Of a DNA stretch of 64,000 nucleotides, positions 62,259-64,000 are shown piece after piece. The notes under the pieces were generated by a model. That model did not search any database. It was given only the letters and a program-made list of their open reading frames with translations, and was not told where the DNA came from. The translations under genes were made by a program, and so were the position numbers. Origin of the DNA: Mucilaginibacter kameinonensis (GTDB lineage: Bacteria; Bacteroidota; Bacteroidia; Sphingobacteriales; Sphingobacteriaceae); the NCBI RefSeq assembly GCF_003675385.1, contig NZ_RCWZ01000004.1:1054001-1118000 (forward strand), written 5' to 3'. The first letter of the stretch is position 1; each line of letters starts with the position of its first letter.

Positions 62259-63947
62259 ATGCTTCAAAAGCTAACCATTAATAACTATGCGCTTATCGAC
62301 AACCTGGAGATAGGTTTTGATAGCGGTCTGAACATATTAACCGGCGAAACCGGTGCCGGAAAGTCGATCATATTGGGTGCCCTGTCGCTCATTTTAGGCC
62401 AGCGGGCCGAAAGCAAATATTTTTTCAACCAGCAAAAAAAATGCGTTATTGAGGGTACCTTTAAAATAAGTGGCTTTCATTTGGCTGATTTTTTTGAGGA
62501 TAACGATCTGGATTACGAGAGCGAAACCGTGCTTCGCCGCGAGATCTCGGCCGATGGTAAATCCCGTGCTTTTGTGAATGATACCCCGGTAAACCTTACC
62601 GTGTCAAAACAAATAGGCGAAAAACTGATCGATATCCATTCGCAGCACGCTACGCTGGAGATTAATGATCCGGATTTTCAGTTGTTAGTGGTTGATTCGG
62701 TTGCCCGTCATTCAGATTTGCTTTTTGATTATCAAACCAAATTCAAGGCATATAAAAAGTCATTAAGCAAACTCAACCAGCTCATAGTCGAAAATGACAA
62801 GGCCAAAGCCGATCTGGATTATTTCCAATTTCAGTTTGATGAGCTGGAAAAAGGCGCATTAGTGGCCGATGAGCAGGAACTCCTTGAGCAGGAGCTAAAC
62901 ACCCTCAATAACGCCGAAGAAATAAAACGAGCCTTGTTAAACGCCAACTACCTGTTACAGGATGGTGAAGCGGCCGCACTGCTTCAATTAAAAGAAGCGG
63001 GACAGGCTTTAGGCTCGATAGAAAAATACAACCCGGCCCTTGCCGAACTGCACCAGCGCATCAGCAGTACCATTATCGAGCTCAAAGATGTAGCTGCCGA
63101 AATAGACGCCGTTGAACAGCATACCTTTGTTGATGAAGCACGTGCCGAAGAGGTGAACAATCGCCTGAGCATGATCTACAATCTGCAAAAAAAGCACAGG
63201 GTAAGTACTATTGCCGAGCTATTGCAGATACAGGAAGAATTATCAGAAAAGATACAGCAAGCTCTCTTTGGTGACGAAGCCATCGAAAAGCTGCAAAAAC
63301 AAATCGCTGCCGATAAAGCCGAACTGGAAAAATTAGCGGCGCAATTATCGGCTAATCGCCAAAAAGCTATTCCTGATATCGAAAAACAGGTATTGGCCAC
63401 ATTGGCCGAGATGGGCATGGGTAATTCGAGTTTGAAGATTGAGCAGCATACGACGTCAGCCCCTAAAGAGGGTGCTGATAGTTCTAAAGCCATGCTTACG
63501 GCTACCGGGATTGATAACATTAAGTTTTTATTTTCAGCTAATAAGGGTCATGCTTTGGCGGAGATGAGCAAGGTAGCTTCGGGCGGTGAGCTTTCGAGGT
63601 TGATGCTGAGCATTAAATCTATCGTGGCACAATACACAGCACTTCCTACCATTATTTTTGACGAGATTGATACCGGTGTATCTGGCGAGGTGGCTAACAA
63701 GGTTGGGGTGATTATGGAGCGTTTAGCCCAAAACCTGCAGGTAATAACCATCACACACTTACCGCAAATTGCCAGCAAAGGCCAAAGCCATTATTTTGTT
63801 TATAAGGATGATAGCGAAGCAGCTACCTTTACCCGTATTAAACAGCTAAGTAATGATGAACGCGTGTTAGAAATTGCCAAGATGCTGAGTGGTGACAAAC
63901 CCGGTGAAAGCGCGTTGCAGAACGCGAGGGAATTGCTGAGCATATAG
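62259..63947 (+). CDS. recN: DNA repair protein RecN
   Basis: An SMC-like ATPase of 562 residues acting in double-strand break repair. Walker A GETGAGKS (29-36) sits after the typical N-terminus MLQKLTINNYALIDNLEI; a coiled-coil middle (about 155-360) separates it from the signature SGGELSRLMLSIK and Walker B TIIFDEIDTGVSG, and VITITHLPQIAS holds the His switch. Length and N-terminus are normal for the family, which fixes the start at 62259 even though that codon directly follows a terminator T-run. Confidence 0.97.
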   Translation: MLQKLTINNYALIDNLEIGFDSGLNILTGETGAGKSIILGALSLILGQRAESKYFFNQQKKCVIEGTFKISGFHLADFFEDNDLDYESETVLRREISADGKSRAFVNDTPVNLTVSKQIGEKLIDIHSQHATLEINDPDFQLLVVDSVARHSDLLFDYQTKFKAYKKSLSKLNQLIVENDKAKADLDYFQFQFDELEKGALVADEQELLEQELNTLNNAEEIKRALLNANYLLQDGEAAALLQLKEAGQALGSIEKYNPALAELHQRISSTIIELKDVAAEIDAVEQHTFVDEARAEEVNNRLSMIYNLQKKHRVSTIAELLQIQEELSEKIQQALFGDEAIEKLQKQIAADKAELEKLAAQLSANRQKAIPDIEKQVLATLAEMGMGNSSLKIEQHTTSAPKEGADSSKAMLTATGIDNIKFLFSANKGHALAEMSKVASGGELSRLMLSIKSIVAQYTALPTIIFDEIDTGVSGEVANKVGVIMERLAQNLQVITITHLPQIASKGQSHYFVYKDDSEAATFTRIKQLSNDERVLEIAKMLSGDKPGESALQNARELLSI

Positions 63948-63975
63948 CTTAATAACATATACAACCTAAACCAGT

Positions 63976-64000
63976 ATGCGATCATTTTTGTTTTCGATCC
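63976..64000 (+). CDS. Start of a further gene, cut by the window edge
   Basis: An ATG at 63976, 28 bases after the recN stop, opens MRSFLFSI, which could be the beginning of a signal peptide. Only eight codons are visible, so this is a guess from spacing and direction. Confidence 0.3.

Overview
The window looks like chromosomal DNA of a Bacteroidota member, most likely Sphingobacteriaceae close to Mucilaginibacter or Pedobacter. This genus guess is inferred from gene content, with no database search. Supporting signs are two SusC/SusD pairs, a hybrid two-component sensor, an ECF-sigma/FecR pair, BlaI-M56 pairs, FtsX-type permeases, a flexirubin-free carotenoid cluster, and promoters with the Bacteroidota TTG / TAnnTTTG pattern. 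About 40 protein genes and two tRNA-Asn genes are supported. I see no transposase, integrase, phage gene or CRISPR array.

Layout. 1-6.8 kb: the end of a membrane acyltransferase, an unknown gene, tRNA-Asn, a very large membrane protein that joins Cache-like sensor regions to a P-loop NTPase-like domain, and a RibD-like reductase. 6.8-20.3 kb: a complete fructan utilisation locus. One long minus-strand operon encodes an MFS sugar transporter, fructokinase, SusC, SusD, a GH172 (DUF2961) protein and a GH32 fructanase. It is divergent from a hybrid two-component sensor with a periplasmic sugar-binding domain. 20.4-36.1 kb: a second glycan locus, with ECF sigma, FecR anti-sigma, STN-type SusC, SusD and two surface lipoproteins (DUF4959/5126/5000 and DUF4998/5013). 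It is preceded by GH2, AraC and GH43 genes. 36.5-44.5 kb: a TonB-type outer-membrane receptor, then two BlaI/M56 regulator-protease pairs around a 2Fe-2S protein. 44.8-52.1 kb: an AraC-type membrane regulator fused in frame to an FtsX permease, several poorly known genes including a nucleoside-phosphorylase-like protein, and the second tRNA-Asn. 52.4-64 kb: a PfkB kinase, a carotenoid cluster (crtI divergent from crtB-unknown-crtY-cytochrome b5), an ECF sigma factor, murB, a third BlaI/M56 pair, recN and the first codons of another gene.

How the genes work together. In the fructan locus the sensor binds a released sugar in the periplasm and drives the operon. SusC/SusD import fructo-oligosaccharides, GH32 and GH172 release fructose, the MFS protein moves it inward and the kinase phosphorylates it. 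In the second locus SusC signals through its STN domain to FecR and the ECF sigma factor. The three BlaI repressors have clear palindromic operators of two different sequence classes, which predicts that two of the three systems cross-talk. Three unrelated long palindromic repeats fill intergenic gaps between 53 and 60 kb.
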